Below are positions 9,485 to 23,085 of a DNA stretch of 64,000 bases, in pieces (within the stretch, counting starts at the first letter, position 1; each line of letters opens with the position of its first letter). The DNA is taken from the NCBI RefSeq assembly GCF_002575655.3, contig NC_053037.3:572796880-572860879 (forward strand), read 5' to 3'. The notes beneath the pieces are model-generated. The model worked only from the letters and a program-made list of their open reading frames with translations. It did not search any database and was not told the DNA's origin. Both the position numbers and the translations under genes were made by a program. The stretch comes from Aegilops tauschii subsp. strangulata (taxonomy: Eukaryota > Streptophyta > Magnoliopsida > Poales > Poaceae).

Positions 9485-12400
9485 CTATTCTGTTTCGCGT
9501 AATAAAATATTATTCTGTTACCCTACTTGAACTGATGGTTTCAAGCGGTTGTACAGATGATTTTCATCTCGTCGAACTGATCGTCTTTTCGTCGGAATGG
9601 GGCGTGTAATATATCGTTGAAAAACTCTTAACATCTAAATTACAGTCATATAGGATTTTTTTTGCAAAATCATCACGGTTTAAGAGCATTTTTGAAAAAA
9701 CCGTTTTTTTCAAAACCGAAAACGCGAATCATATTTCGGACTCAGTTTCCAAACAGTTTGTCAGAATTGAGCAACTAAGATGGCATTGGAAAGCAGGTAA
9801 AAATCCGCATCTTCCATGTATCTACTGTTTTTCCAAATTATATACAATTTAAAAGTAATTTGAAAAACGGTGAAATTATGGGCGAAACGTATTTTCTTGT
9901 TTTTTTTCAAACGGTCTGTTGGATTGATGCAAATGATACGGCATTGGAAAGCTATGGAAAATGCGCAACTTTTTCGTATATAAATGTTTTTCTAATTCCT
10001 TACGGTTTAAAAACGAATTCGAATACGGTCAAATTTGATTTTGAACGCGATTCTTTTAAAAAGTTGTCGAAATGGGGCAAATAATATACCGTTGGATAGC
10101 TATCGAAAACGCAAAACTTAGTCATGTTGAATGTTTTCTCAAATTCACAATCGTTGATGAGTAATTTCAAATACGGTGAGACACGTCGTGCTGTTTTCCT
10201 GTCAAAAAAAAAACAGAGTACTTGTACTGATATGTGTGTGTTTGTACTGATGTATTTTTCATAGAGTAATTTAGAAAGGTTCCAAAAAAGAGTACTTGCA
10301 CTGATGTCCGTATGGTTTTGTACTGAGCGTGTTTTCACCGGAATTCCTTATTTTTTTCTTTCAAAAGAGTAGCAACATACCCCTTTTTTTTGACAAATAT
10401 CTCCTCCTTTATTCATTGATCAAAATGGTGGTATCATCATCCCCGAACTTGCGTGATTTATATCATTGATCTGAATGAATTTTCTTAAAACAAAGAAAAT
10501 GTTTTGTGTGTCTCGTTTTTTTCAACTTCAACGATGGTCTGGACTTGTCTCATTTTACATCTTGAACTTTTACCATTTTGAATTTCTGTGGGGCAAATAA
10601 TATACATGCCCTCTAGAGTTTGTACTGATGTGAATCCTTTCAAACTTGCGTGGCTTACATCATTGAATGGGCTGTATTCTTTTCACCACCACCATTGTTT
10701 TATCTATTTCTTTTCGAACTTGCGTGGCTTAAATCATTGAACAGGCCGTAGGTGGATATGTACTAATGAAGCGACAAAAGAAACACAATACAGATGAACT
10801 GATAACAAACTTGCACAGGACCTAACAACAAGAACACACATGAACTAACAACGATAACAAATTTGCAGGCGACCTGACAACAAGAACACAAATGAACTTA
10901 AGACAAAAATATAAATGGTGACCAGCTCGGCGGCGTACTGCATCACGCAGGAGCGGCAACCAATTAGTCAGCTCGTCGAGGCCGCCAATACGCAGGAGAG
11001 CATGGTGAGGGCAACAATAGAGGGAGGCTGCGTGTGGTGGTCATGGAAGCACCGTGGGGGTTGAGCCACAACTGTGGTTGATGGCAAGCCGGCACGACAC
11101 GACGAGCAGCTTGAGGACGAGTGGGCGGTGCATGACATGTCACTTTAGATACGCCTATTGGACTGATTTCCTTCCTCCATCTGGACGGATCAATTGCAGA
11201 ACTTGCTATTAGAAACAGTAAAGATACAAAATAGTCGTGTGCTCAAACTTGAAGTAAGATATGATTTCATGTCCTTATCCATTATTAAAATCATACTATG
11301 TACATTTTTAGAATACTTGCTCTCAGTACTAGTCATTCTACTTAGTTATCCAAAACGGTTGTGAATGCTACATCCATTTTTATCAAGAAAATGTAACATA
11401 TAAGTTTTATACAGACAAAAATATGCAACCTCAAGAAAATGTAACTATAAGTTTTATACAGACATAAATATGCACCAAAAGATATACCCAAAATTCTAGT
11501 TTTACAGCATCGGAAGAAACAAATAATTTGATGCCAACCTAAGTGAGCACTGAAAGATGCAAAGAAGAGCCTTTTTTGAGAATTTGACTTCAGTACATGT
11601 TTTTCTTTACAAATTGATAAACCAAGAGACAGTACAGGTGCTCATTTCTCATGCTTAACCACAAGCACACGTTTGTTCTATAGGAAGCTAGAAACATAAA
11701 AGGGAAATTGGACTTACGACGAGGAAGTAGATGTACTAAAAAGCATATGAAAGATGAACTGAAAAAGTTGAAGCTCCAGATGCTCATGACGAACTGGAGT
11801 TGTGAATGGTGGTGAAGCTTCACATCCTTCATCGTCAACGAGCTCCTGCCATGAGCCAAAATCACAAACTTCAAACAATTTATAAAGGAAACAGTTCTTG
11901 AAATTGGGTTGAGCTTAAATTGTTCAGATTTTTGAACTCCTGCAGCAGCTATACTTGAACTTGCGCGACACATTTTTGAAAGTATCTGATGTTCAGAATA
12001 CGCTATATGAAAAGAGGAAGGGGTAACACACTAAGAGACATAGGCAAAAGAGAGAAAATCATGATCTATTAGCTAGGTGGTTGAACTGGCGACACTGCTG
12101 CACCATGTCGCCCAGCTCCTTCTGGATGGCCTACTTCTTGTGATTGCCGACGAGCACCCTGGGCTTCACCATGAACCTGGTTAAAAGATATATGGGACTA
12201 GACCCTGTAGATTTAAATGAACTCTCACTAGAAGTAATTTGTGTACTTCCCATGTAGTACTACATGGACTTGCTGTAAAATACATGGACAATGTAATAAT
12301 TTTGAAGTTAATTATATGATCATCTCAAGGAGCTCAAGTTGGACTGAAACTCACTCGATAACTGAAACAACTAGGGTGAGGGGTGGGATCCAGGGTGCTG

Positions 12401-14274
12401 CTGGCAATGAACGGCCAGGGGTGGTGGCGTTGTACAGCCTGGAGTGGTGGCTGTGAACGGCCAGGGTGCTCCGGCAACAGAGCCCCACCGGGATATGGCG
12501 ATGCAATTAAACTGTTGTGTGATCAAAATTACAGCTGCAAGCTAGCAAGATACTGTAGTTTTTTGTTTTGCACTATGGTCATGGAGTCAAATCAGATCAA
12601 ACATGCCAGGCATATAAAATTTGTTGTTTGATGTTACCATGAGCAGTGGTTACATAATAAATTCAAAGAAAAACAAAACATGGCAGCAACATCGTAGATA
12701 GTAGTAACGGCAATTCACTTGGAAGCATCTGCTACCAAAAATGTACTAGCAACGAGAAATTCATTTGGAAGCAACCACTATATATACGTGATTCCAAAAA
12801 TGTTCCCCAACCTGTACTGAGCAGTTTCAGAGCCTGTACTGACAATGAACTGATCTGTTATGTTTTAACACATAGATTGTACTGTTCATTACGGACTGTT
12901 GATATAAATACATAATGAACTTCTACACTAAAAGAAAATTCACTAATAAATAACACTTCTCTTGAGCAAGCAAATAAGTGTTGCATGAAATACATCAAAT
13001 ACTGAGAGCAATCTAACAAGTGTCACATGAAAATGGAGGAAAGTGCAAGAACTATTAAAGCAAGGAATACGTTTGAAGTAATCAGGAAGACGGCATCAAG
13101 AATTGAATTGAAATAATTTTTAGTTTTTGAACTGAACAAAAGAAACTGGATGCGTGATGACTCTGACTCTCATCCATGATCACATGATAATGTCTTTGAA
13201 CTGAACTAAGCATCCCCCCGTTGTAGCAAAATTGTATGGTCAAAATTCATCTAGAATATAGGAACAACAACATCAAATTTTATCAAAATAGTTTGGTTCT
13301 CGTAGGCATTTCGACTAGCAACTATAGAGCATCAAATTTAGCACATAAGTAGCATGAGATTTGCATGAGCATCAGCAAAAAGAAATAGCAACTCCCTTTG
13401 TGGCGGAGGTGAACGGCTTTGTGCTGGTAAGGGTGATCTGCTTGAGCGTTGCATTGTCAAACGGCCTTGTGTGAAGGCAGTGAATGGCCTGGGCAGTGCA
13501 CACAGAGAGTGCCAGGCACGGGACCACAGCGGCTGCCGGCGACAATGGGTTGCACGAGCAGGGCAGTGCCCAGATCGAACTTACGTGGAGATGGCCACCA
13601 GCGGGAAGCAGGGCTTGCGCGACGGCGGGATGCAAGTCCCTTTTTCCCCCATGCTTGCTCCACCACCTGATGGGGCGCGTCGGTGTCTTCAAAGTGGATG
13701 ACGTCGGAGGAAGGGCAGGAGCCACAGGGGAAGACCTATAGAAAAATCAAAAGAGAAAATTTAAGGAGAAGAACATTACCAGTTTGCAACCATTGAAGAA
13801 TTAAGTTCCTATGGCTAGTAGTTATGCATGTTTTAAGTGAGGAGGCGCTCGTCCGGTGGCGTTATCAAGGAGAGATTGGGGTGGCACTGTGAGGCCATGA
13901 TGCGGGCGTCGCTGAACTGATGTGAATTTTCTAAGAACTGATATTCTAACACACAGAGAACTGTTTCCATGTTTTTCTAAGAACAAAGGATAGTATAAAT
14001 AGTGATTTTCCAGGGTCTCATTGCAGCCCTGCTTCGCATTTAATTGAGGATTCATGTGACACTTGCTTCCCATTTTCATCAGTACTACTATGACTCAACA
14101 GTAAGTTCAAAATTGTAGACGGTATCCTTGTCAGTACGACGCAACAGTACTAGTGCTCTTTTTTCCAAAAAATTGTGTGTTATAATAGAAGCATTTTTCC
14201 TATATGGATGTTACTCTTAACATTAAGAATAGTACTGACCAGTACTAGTATTTGTGTAAATTGTAATGATCAGT
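9165..14274. repeat. Unit 2 of the ~5.85-kb tandem repeat (hybrid unit)
   Basis: The unit runs 9165-15017 (5853 bp) including its CACTA piece. It starts with a TATA joint and a MITE B lacking the first ~10 bp (MITE remainder about 9169-9403). From 9165 to about 12124 it follows unit 3, for example the shared CTGCTGCACC and TTCTGGATGG variants. From about 12204 it follows unit 1, for example GACCCTGTAG where unit 3 has GACTCTGTAG. It is thus a recombinant of units 3 and 1. The low-confidence reverse exon described in unit 1 recurs at 11718-11845. No complete gene was recognised. Confidence 0.9.
9412..9482. repeat. (TA)n microsatellite in unit 2
   Basis: A (GTGTG)TATA... tract lies just after the MITE B right end. 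The matching tract in unit 3 (about 15266-15333) is 2 bp shorter, which accounts for the small length difference between the two units. In unit 1 the equivalent spot holds only AAAATATATAGG. Confidence 0.95.
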
Positions 14275-15017
14275 CACTACCGGAAAACGGGCCTACCCCG
14301 ACGGCCAAACCTATGCCTACGGCTGCCGTCGGCCTAGTTAGCGCTATGCCGACAGCCCAGTCCTGGCCGTTGGCTTAGCCTGGCCGTCGGGTTACACCGA
14401 TCTACGCCGACGGCAGCCGTCGGCACACAACGACCGTCGACCTAGATGCAGAGATGCCGACAGCAACCAACGGCACAAATCCACCGTCGGTATACCTGTG
14501 GGCCCGGCAACCCCGCCCGTGACAAGCGGCTAACGCCGTCAAACCTATGCCGACGGTCGGGACGGGCGGCCGTCGGCATATCTCCGCATGCCACGTCACC
14601 GATCCGCGGCGTAGGTATGCCGACGGCAGCCGTCGGCATAGGTGCCTGCCACGTCACCGATCTACGGCACGGCGCCCAGCAAAACCCTGCCGTCTCTATG
14701 CCGACGGCAATGCCGTCGGCATAGATATTTTTTTACATGTGTTTTTCTGTTTATGTTTTTATGCTTTTTTCCATATGTTTTTATGCTTTTTTAATATGTT
14801 TTTATGCTTTTTTATGTATTATATGAATATATATGTTGTTTGTAATTTTTTCCATAGATTATGAATATATATATATATAGTTTGTATTTTTTTCGAGCAC
14901 ATTAATAATGTGCTGTCATGTTCTTTTGAATATAGGAACTTATATTTTATTAAAATCAAAAACAACTATGCGACATAAGTTTAGTGGCGGTTGCAAACGC
15001 CCGGCACCCGTCTCCGG
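14275..15017 (+). mobile_element. CACTA left-end fragment in unit 2 (743 bp)
   Basis: It appears identical to the piece at 8422-9164 as far as I compared it. The terminus CACTACCGG follows AGT, and the piece ends at the same internal point after CTCCGG before joining the truncated MITE B of unit 3. The identical breakpoint at both joints is what a single tandem duplication followed by unequal exchange predicts. Confidence 0.9.
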
Positions 15018-15258
15018 TATATAAGCGTGAGTGTAGAATAGCTTATCCTACACTCCCTAGTAACGCTATGTACAAATTCTAGTAAAACGGTGTATATAAT
15101 GTAGTAATTAAAAAAATATTTTTTTATCATCCATGTTTGTAATTTACTACATTTTTATGAAAATTACTATATTTTACATAGTGTGTTACCATATTTTGTA
15201 TGTACCGTTACTGGGATGTAGAATAAGTTATTCTACACTCAGCCTTAGTGTAGCATTA

Positions 15259-15335
<77 letters not shown>

Positions 15336-18300
15336 CTATTCTGTTTCGCGTAATAAAATATTATTCTGTTACCCTACTTGAACTGATGGTTTCAAGCGGT
15401 TGTACAGATGATTTTCATCTCGTCGAACTGATCGTCTTTTCGTCGGAATGGGGCGTGTAATATATCGTTGAAAAACTCTTAACATCTAAATTACAGTCAT
15501 ATAGGATTTTTTTTGCAAAATCATCACGGTTTAAGAGCATTTTTGAAAAAACCGTTTTTTTCAAAACCGAAAACGCGAATCATATTTCGGACTCAGTTTC
15601 CAAACAGTTTGTCAGAATTGAGCAACTAAGATGGCATTGGAAAGCAGGTAAAAATCCGCATCTTCCATGTATCTACTGTTTTTCCAAATTATATACAATT
15701 TAAAAGTAATTTGAAAAACGGTGAAATTATGGGCGAAACGTATTTTCTTGTTTTTTTTCAAACGGTCTGTTGGATTGATGCAAATGATACGGCATTGGAA
15801 AGCTATGGAAAATGCGCAACTTTTTCGTATATAAATGTTTTTCTAATTCCTTACGGTTTAAAAACGAATTCGAATACGGTCAAATTTGATTTTGAACGCG
15901 ATTCTTTTAAAAAGTTGTCGAAATGGGGCAAATAATATACCGTTGGATAGCTATCGAAAACGCAAAACTTAGTCATGTTGAATGTTTTCTCAAATTCACA
16001 ATCGTTGATGAGTAATTTCAAATACGGTGAGACACGTCGTGCTGTTTTCCTGTCAAAAAAAAAACAGAGTACTTGTACTGATATGTGTGTGTTTGTACTG
16101 ATGTATTTTTCATAGAGTAATTTAGAAAGGTTCCAAAAAAGAGTACTTGCACTGATGTCCGTATGGTTTTGTACTGAGCGTGTTTTCACCGGAATTCCTT
16201 ATTTTTTTCTTTCAAAAGAGTAGCAACATACCCCTTTTTTTTGACAAATATCTCCTCCTTTATTCATTGATCAAAATGGTGGTATCATCATCCCCGAACT
16301 TGCGTGATTTATATCATTGATCTGAATGAATTTTCTTAAAACAAAGAAAATGTTTTGTGTGTCTCGTTTTTTTCAACTTCAACGATGGTCTGGACTTGTC
16401 TCATTTTACATCTTGAACTTTTACCATTTTGAATTTCTGTGGGGCAAATAATATACATGCCCTCTAGAGTTTGTACTGATGTGAATCCTTTCAAACTTGC
16501 GTGGCTTACATCATTGAATGGGCTGTATTCTTTTCACCACCACCATTGTTTTATCTATTTCTTTTCGAACTTGCGTGGCTTAAATCATTGAACAGGCCGT
16601 AGGTGGATATGTACTAATGAAGCGACAAAAGAAACACAATACAGATGAACTGATAACAAACTTGCACAGGACCTAACAACAAGAACACACATGAACTAAC
16701 AACGATAACAAATTTGCAGGCGACCTGACAACAAGAACACAAATGAACTTAAGACAAAAATATAAATGGTGACCAGCTCGGCGGCGTACTGCATCACGCA
16801 GGAGCGGCAACCAATTAGTCAGCTCGTCGAGGCCGCCAATACGCAGGAGAGCATGGTGAGGGCAACAATAGAGGGAGGCTGCGTGTGGTGGTCATGGAAG
16901 CACCGTGGGGGTTGAGCCACAACTGTGGTTGATGGCAAGCCGGCACGACACGACGAGCAGCTTGAGGACGAGTGGGCGGTGCATGACATGTCACTTTAGA
17001 TACGCCTATTGGACTGATTTCCTTCCTCCATCTGGACGGATCAATTGCAGAACTTGCTATTAGAAACAGTAAAGATACAAAATAGTCGTGTGCTCAAACT
17101 TGAAGTAAGATATGATTTCATGTCCTTATCCATTATTAAAATCATACTATGTACATTTTTAGAATACTTGCTCTCAGTACTAGTCATTCTACTTAGTTAT
17201 CCAAAACGGTTGTGAATGCTACATCCATTTTTATCAAGAAAATGTAACATATAAGTTTTATACAGACAAAAATATGCAACCTCAAGAAAATGTAACTATA
17301 AGTTTTATACAGACATAAATATGCACCAAAAGATATACCCAAAATTCTAGTTTTACAGCATCGGAAGAAACAAATAATTTGATGCCAACCTAAGTGAGCA
17401 CTGAAAGATGCAAAGAAGAGCCTTTTTTGAGAATTTGACTTCAGTACATGTTTTTCTTTACAAATTGATAAACCAAGAGACAGTACAGGTGCTCATTTCT
17501 CATGCTTAACCACAAGCACACGTTTGTTCTATAGGAAGCTAGAAACATAAAAGGGAAATTGGACTTACGACGAGGAAGTAGATGTACTAAAAAGCATATG
17601 AAAGATGAACTGAAAAAGTTGAAGCTCCAGATGCTCATGACGAACTGGAGTTGTGAATGGTGGTGAAGCTTCACATCCTTCATCGTCAACGAGCTCCTGC
17701 CATGAGCCAAAATCACAAACTTCAAACAATTTATAAAGGAAACAGTTCTTGAAATTGGGTTGAGCTTAAATTGTTCAGATTTTTGAACTCCTGCAGCAGC
17801 TATACTTGAACTTGCGCGACACATTTTTGAAAGTATCTGATGTTCAGAATACGCTATATGAAAAGAGGAAGGGGTAACACACTAAGAGACATAGGCAAAA
17901 GAGAGAAAATCATGATCTATTAGCTAGGTGGTTGAACTGGCGACACTGCTGCACCATGTCGCCCAGCTCCTTCTGGATGGCCTACTTCTTGTGATTGCCG
18001 ACGAGCACCCTGGGCTTCACCATGAACCTGGTTAAAAGATATATGGGACTAGACTCTGTAGATTTAAATGAACTCTCACTAGAAGTAATTTGTGTACTTC
18101 CCTTGTAGTACTGCATGGACTTGCTGTAAAATACATGGACAATGTAATAATTTTGAAGTTAATTATATGATCATCTCAAGGAGCTCAAGTTGGACTGAAA
18201 CTCACTCGATAACTGAAACAACTAGGGTGAGGGGTGGGATCCAGGGTGCTGCTGGCAATGAACGGCCAGGGGTGGTGGCGTTGTACGGCCTGGAGTGGTG

Positions 18301-20254
18301 GCTGTGAACGGCCAGGGTGCTCCGGCAACAGAGCCCCACCGGGAGATGGCGATGCAATTAAACTGCTGTGCGATCAAAATTACAGCTGCAAGCTAGCAAG
18401 ATACTGTAGTTTTCTGTTTTGCACTATGGTCATGGAGTCAAATCAGATCAAACATGCCAGGCATATAAAATTTGTTGTTTGATGTTACCATGAGCAGTGG
18501 TTACATAATAAATTCAAAGAAAAACAAAACATGGCAGCAACATCGTAGATGGTAGTAAGGGCAATTCACTTGGAAACATCTGCTACCAAAAATGTACTAG
18601 CAACGAGAAATTCACTTGGAAGCAACCACTATATATACGTGATTCCAAAAATGTTCCCCAACCTGTACTGAGCAGTTTCAGAGCCTGTACTGACAATGAA
18701 CTGATCTGTTATGTTTTAACACATAGATTGTACTGTTCATTACGGACTGTTGATATAAATACATATTGAACTTCTACACTAAAAGAAAATTCACTAATAA
18801 ATAACACTTCTCTTGAGCAAGCAAATAAGTGTTGCATGAAATACATCAAATACTGAGAGCAATCTAACAAGTGTCACATGAAAATGGAGGAAAGTGCAAG
18901 AACTATTAAAGCAAGGAATACGTTTGAAGTAATCAGGAAGACCGCATCAAGAATTGAACTGAAATAATTTTTAGTTTTTGAACTGAACAAAAGAAAGTGG
19001 ATGCGTGATGACTCTGACTCTCATCCATGATCACATGATAATGTCTTTGAACTGAACTAAGCATCCCCCCGTTGTAGCAAAATTGTATGGTCAAAATTCA
19101 TCTAGAATATAGGAACAACAACATCAAATTTTATCAAAATAGTTTGGTTCTCGTAGGCATTTCGACTAGCAACTATAGAGCATCAAATTTAGCACATAAG
19201 TAGCATGAGATTTGCATGAGCATCAGCAAAAAGAAATAGCAACTCCCTTTGTGGCGGAGGTGAACGGCTTTGTGCTGGTAAGGGTGATCTGCTTGAGCGT
19301 TGCATTGTCAAACGGCCTTGTGTGAAGGCAGTGAATGGCCTGGGCAGTGCACACAGAGAGTGCCAGGCACGGGACCACAGCGGCTGCCGGCGACAATGGG
19401 TTGCACGAGCAGGGCAGTGCCCAGATCGAACTTACGTGGAGATGGCCACCAGCGGGAAGCAGGGCTTGCGCGACGGCGGGATGCAAGTCCCTTTTTCCCC
19501 CATGCTTGCTCCACCACCTGATGGGGCGCGTCGGTGTCTTCAAAGTGGATGACGTAGGAGGAAGGGCAGGAGCCACAGGGGAAGACCTATAGAAAAATCA
19601 AAAGAGAAAATTTAAGGAGAAGAACATTACCAGTTTGCAACCATTGAAGAATTAAGTTCCTATGGCTAGTAGTTATGCATGTTTTAAGTGATGAGGCGCT
19701 CGTCCGGTGGCGTTATCAAGGAGAGATTGGGGTGGCACTGTGAGGCCATGATGCTGGCGTCGCTGAACTGATGTGAATTTTCTTGCCAAACTGTTGTGCA
19801 ATCACGGAGGGAGTGAGCTACCATATAATATAAAGTCAAACTCTAACACACATCAAAATTTTTTTCACGGTTGTTCTGTATGAACTAAAGACAAAATACA
19901 CATTGAACTGATAATAATGTATTAATTTTTATATAGGAAACATATTCTTCTCCACATGAACTGATATTCTAACACACAGAGAAATGTTTCCAGGGTCTCA
20001 TTGCAGCCCTGCTTCACATTTAATTGAGGATTCATGTGACACTTGCTTCCCATTTTCATCAGTACTAGTATGACTCAACAATAAGTTCAAAATTTTAGAC
20101 GGTATCCTTGTCAGTACGACGCAACAGTACTAGTGCTCTTTTTTCCAAAAAATTGTGTGTTATAATAGAAGCATTTTTCCTATATGGATGTTACTCTTAA
20201 CATTAAGAATAGTACTGACCAGTACTAGTATTTGTGTAAATTGTACTGATCAGT
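15018..20254. repeat. Unit 3 of the ~5.85-kb tandem repeat (body)
   Basis: Begins with the same TATA/truncated MITE B joint as unit 2. Its first ~3.2 kb match unit 2 almost perfectly apart from one TA repeat. After about 18055 it carries its own variants, and like unit 4 it keeps the block TTGCCAAACTG...CACATGAACTGA near 19783-19962 that units 1 and 2 lack. It lacks a short block (ATGTTTTTCTAAG...TTTTCC) that the other units have. No complete gene was recognised. Confidence 0.9.
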
Positions 20255-22223
20255 CACTACCGGAAAACGGGCCTACCCCGACGGCCAAACCTATGCCTAC
20301 GGCTGCCGTCGGCCTAGTTAGCGCTATGCCGACAGCCCAGTCCTGGCCGTCGGCTTAGCCTGGCCGTCGGGTTACACCGATCTACGCCGACGGCAGCCGT
20401 CGGCACACAACGGCCGTCGACCTAGATGCAGAGATGCCGACAGCAGCCGTCGGCACAAATCCGCCGTCGGTATACCTGTGGGCCCGGCGACCCCGCCCGT
20501 GACAAGCGGCTAACGCTGTCAAACCTATACCGACGGTCGGGACGGGCGGCCGTCGGCATATCTCCGCATGCCACGTCACCGATCCGCGGCGTAGGTATGC
20601 CGACGGCAGCCGTCGGCATAGGTGCCTGCCACGTCACCGATCTGCGGCACGACGCCCACCAAAACCCTGTCGTCTCTATGCCGACGGCAATGCCGTCGGC
20701 ATAGACATTTTTTTACATGCGTTTTTCTGCTTATGTTTTTATGCTTTTTTTCCATATGTTTTTATGCTTTTTTTAATATGTTTTTATGCTTTTTTATGTA
20801 TTATATGAATATATATGTAGTTTGTAATTTTTTCCATAGACTATGAATATATATATAGTTTGTATTTTTTTCGAGCACATTAATAATGTGCTGTCATGTT
20901 CTTTTGAATATAGGAACTTATATTTTATTAAAATCAAAAACAACTATGCGACAGAAGTTTAGTGGCGGTTGCAAACGCCCGGCACCCGTCTCCGGAGTGT
21001 GACCCCCTCACGTCCGCGGTGTGCCCCTCTCACGGACGGCGCCGCCGCCAGGATCTGGAGGGCGGAAACAGCCGCATCGGGTCTATACGGTGGGGATGTT
21101 GCTCCCAAGTGTTTCTATGGGATGACCTACCACAAGCGGGTGGTGTTGTGGCATGTCCGAAGAGGCGGCATCCATCTCCGGGGCATGGCCCCCCTAACGG
21201 ACGGCGCCGCCTCTGGCACCTGGAGGGGGAAAACGGACGCATCGGGTCTACACGGAGAGGATGTAGCTGTGGGTTTGGCCCGGATGTTGCTCCCATGTGT
21301 CCCTCTGAGCTGACCTGACACAACCGGGTGGAGAGGTCCACTGGTCAAAGCCCGTCCGTGCAAAGTCAAAGGCTAGATCCCGTGGTCAAATGCAACAGGG
21401 TTAGGCGGGACGGGGTCCGGGGGGGGGGGGGGTAGCAATGCCACCGGAGCGTCGCACCGGCCCCTCATACATGCGGGGTGGTGTTGTGGCATGTCCGAAG
21501 AGGCGGCACGCATCTCCGGGGTGTGCCCCCCTCACGGACGGCGATGACACAGTAGTAGACGTTCCGCGGTAACGGTGAGGCGTGAAAATTATTAAATACT
21601 TGGATCGCGATAAAATCATGACTTGTTTAGACGACGTGGGCACACGTGCTATAAGACCGATGGTAATTTTTCATAATTTTTCGTGATGGAGAAGTATCCG
21701 AACAATTCCCTCTACGCAGATTGCCCCTCGCATGTCTACGACTATGGCCGGCGGCCTCCGTGGGCTAGCATGTCGCCAATGTTGCACACGCGGCTTCTCA
21801 CAAGTCTGAAGGTGTTGTGGCGGTTGCAAACGCCCGGCACGCGTCTCCGGGGCGTGGCCTCCCAGCTCACGGACGGCGCCGCCGGCGACACCTGGATGGG
21901 GGAAACGGACGCATCGGGTCTACACGTAGGGGATGTAGCTGTGGGTTTGGCCCGGATGTTGCTCCCAGGTGTCCCTCTGTGCTGGCCTGACACAACCGGG
22001 TGGAGAGGTCCACTGGTCAAAGCCCGTCCGTGCAATGTCAAAGGGCTAGATCTCGTGGTCAAACGCTCCAGGGTTAGGCGCGACGAGGGCCCTGGTGGGG
22101 GGGGGGCAGCAATGCCACCGGAGCGTCGCACCGGCCCCTCCTACATGCGGGGTGGTGTTGTGGCATGTCTAAAGAGGCGGCACGCGTCTCCGGGGTGTGG
22201 CCCCCCTCACGGACGCCGCCGCC
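20255..22223 (+). mobile_element. CACTA left part in unit 3, continuing into a chimeric element
   Basis: Starts with the same CACTACCGG terminus and AGT target site as units 1, 2 and 4, but is not cut at CTCCGG. It continues through GC-rich repeats of about 335 bp with the landmark GGTGTTGTGGCATGTCCGAAGAGGCGGCA. It aligns to the complete CACTA of the right copy until CTCACGGACGCCGCCGCC at 22223 (45558 in the right copy) and then diverges abruptly. The DNA beyond belongs to a different CACTA type, so 22223 is a recombination or replacement joint. Confidence 0.8.
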
Positions 22224-22620
22224 ACCACATCCCACCCCACCGCCGCCGCCACCGCCCCCGCCCCCCGCCGCCCGTCGCCCCGTCGCCCCCTCCGCCCCGT
22301 CGCCCCTCCGCCCCGTCGCCCCCTCCGCCCCGTCGCCCCCCCACCCGCCGCCCGGCGCCGCCCCGTTGCCCCCTCAGCCCCGTCGCCCCCACCCCTCCGC
22401 CCCGTCGCCCCCCCACCCCTGCGCCCCGTCGCCCCTGCGCCCCGTCGCCCCCCCACCCCTCCACCCGGCCAGCGCCACCCCGCCGCCCCTCCGTCGGCGA
22501 GCGCCCCTCCGTCGGCGAGCAACCCCACCGCCCGGCGCCCCTGGGCCCTGCCAGCGTGGCACATGCCTCCCACCCCTGCCGCAGGTGAGCCCCACCCCTC
22601 TTCTCCCTTTTTTTCTTCTG
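22224..22620. repeat. C-rich low-complexity tract (CCGTCGCCCC type)
   Basis: Dominated by CGCCCCGTCGCCCC and CACCCCT-like repeats, followed by CCGTCGGCGAGCGCCC twice. Long proline- and alanine-rich frames exist in several readings on both strands, the normal artefact of such sequence. It ends near a GCCGCAGGTGAGCC donor-like sequence. Confidence 0.8.
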
Positions 22621-22864
22621 TTTTTTCTGTTTTTTAGTTTAGATTACTTTTAGTTTATTTTTAGATTTATTTTAGTTTAGATTACTTTTAGTTTGGTTTT
22701 ATATTTAGTTTAGTTTAGATTACTTTTAGTTTGGTCTTAGGTTTAGTTTAGTTTTAGGTTTATGTTTAGTAATGAAAGAAACTAAGAATAATTAGAAGAA
22801 GAGGAGGAGAAGAAGAATAGCTAGGTTTAGGTGTAGTTTTTTCCTGTTTTGTTTTAGGTTACTT
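22621..22864. repeat. TTTAGTTTAG-type T-rich repeats
   Basis: Irregular repeats of GATTACTTTTAGTTTGGTT and TTAGTTTAGTTTTAGG. No gene. It links the C-rich tract to the purine tract and resembles the long leader intron often seen in plant genes and CACTA elements; that reading is an inference. Confidence 0.6.
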
Positions 22865-23085
22865 AGTGCTAGGTTTAAGAAGAGGAAAAAGGAGAAGAAG
22901 AAGAAGAAGAAGAAGAAGAAGAAGAAGAGAAAGAAGAGGAGGAGGAGGAGGAGAAGAAAGAAGAAGAAGAAGAAGAAGAAGAAGAAGAAGAAGAAGAAGA
23001 AGAAGAAGAAGAAGAAGAAGAAGAAAGAGGAGAGGAGGAGGAGGAGGAGGAGGAGAAAGCTAGAGGAGAGGAGGAGAAGAAGAAG
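22865..23085. repeat. (GAA)n / (GAG)n purine tract
   Basis: About 220 bp of almost pure purines on the plus strand (AGAAGAAGAAG and GGAGGAGGAGG). It has strong strand asymmetry and mirror-repeat character. The lysine/arginine/glutamate-rich frames across it are not genes. Confidence 0.9.

Noticed and set aside
22165..22653. Several overlapping long proline- or alanine-rich open frames
   Set aside because: They occur in many readings on both strands because the DNA is low-complexity CCGTCGCCCC repeats; no protein motif is present.
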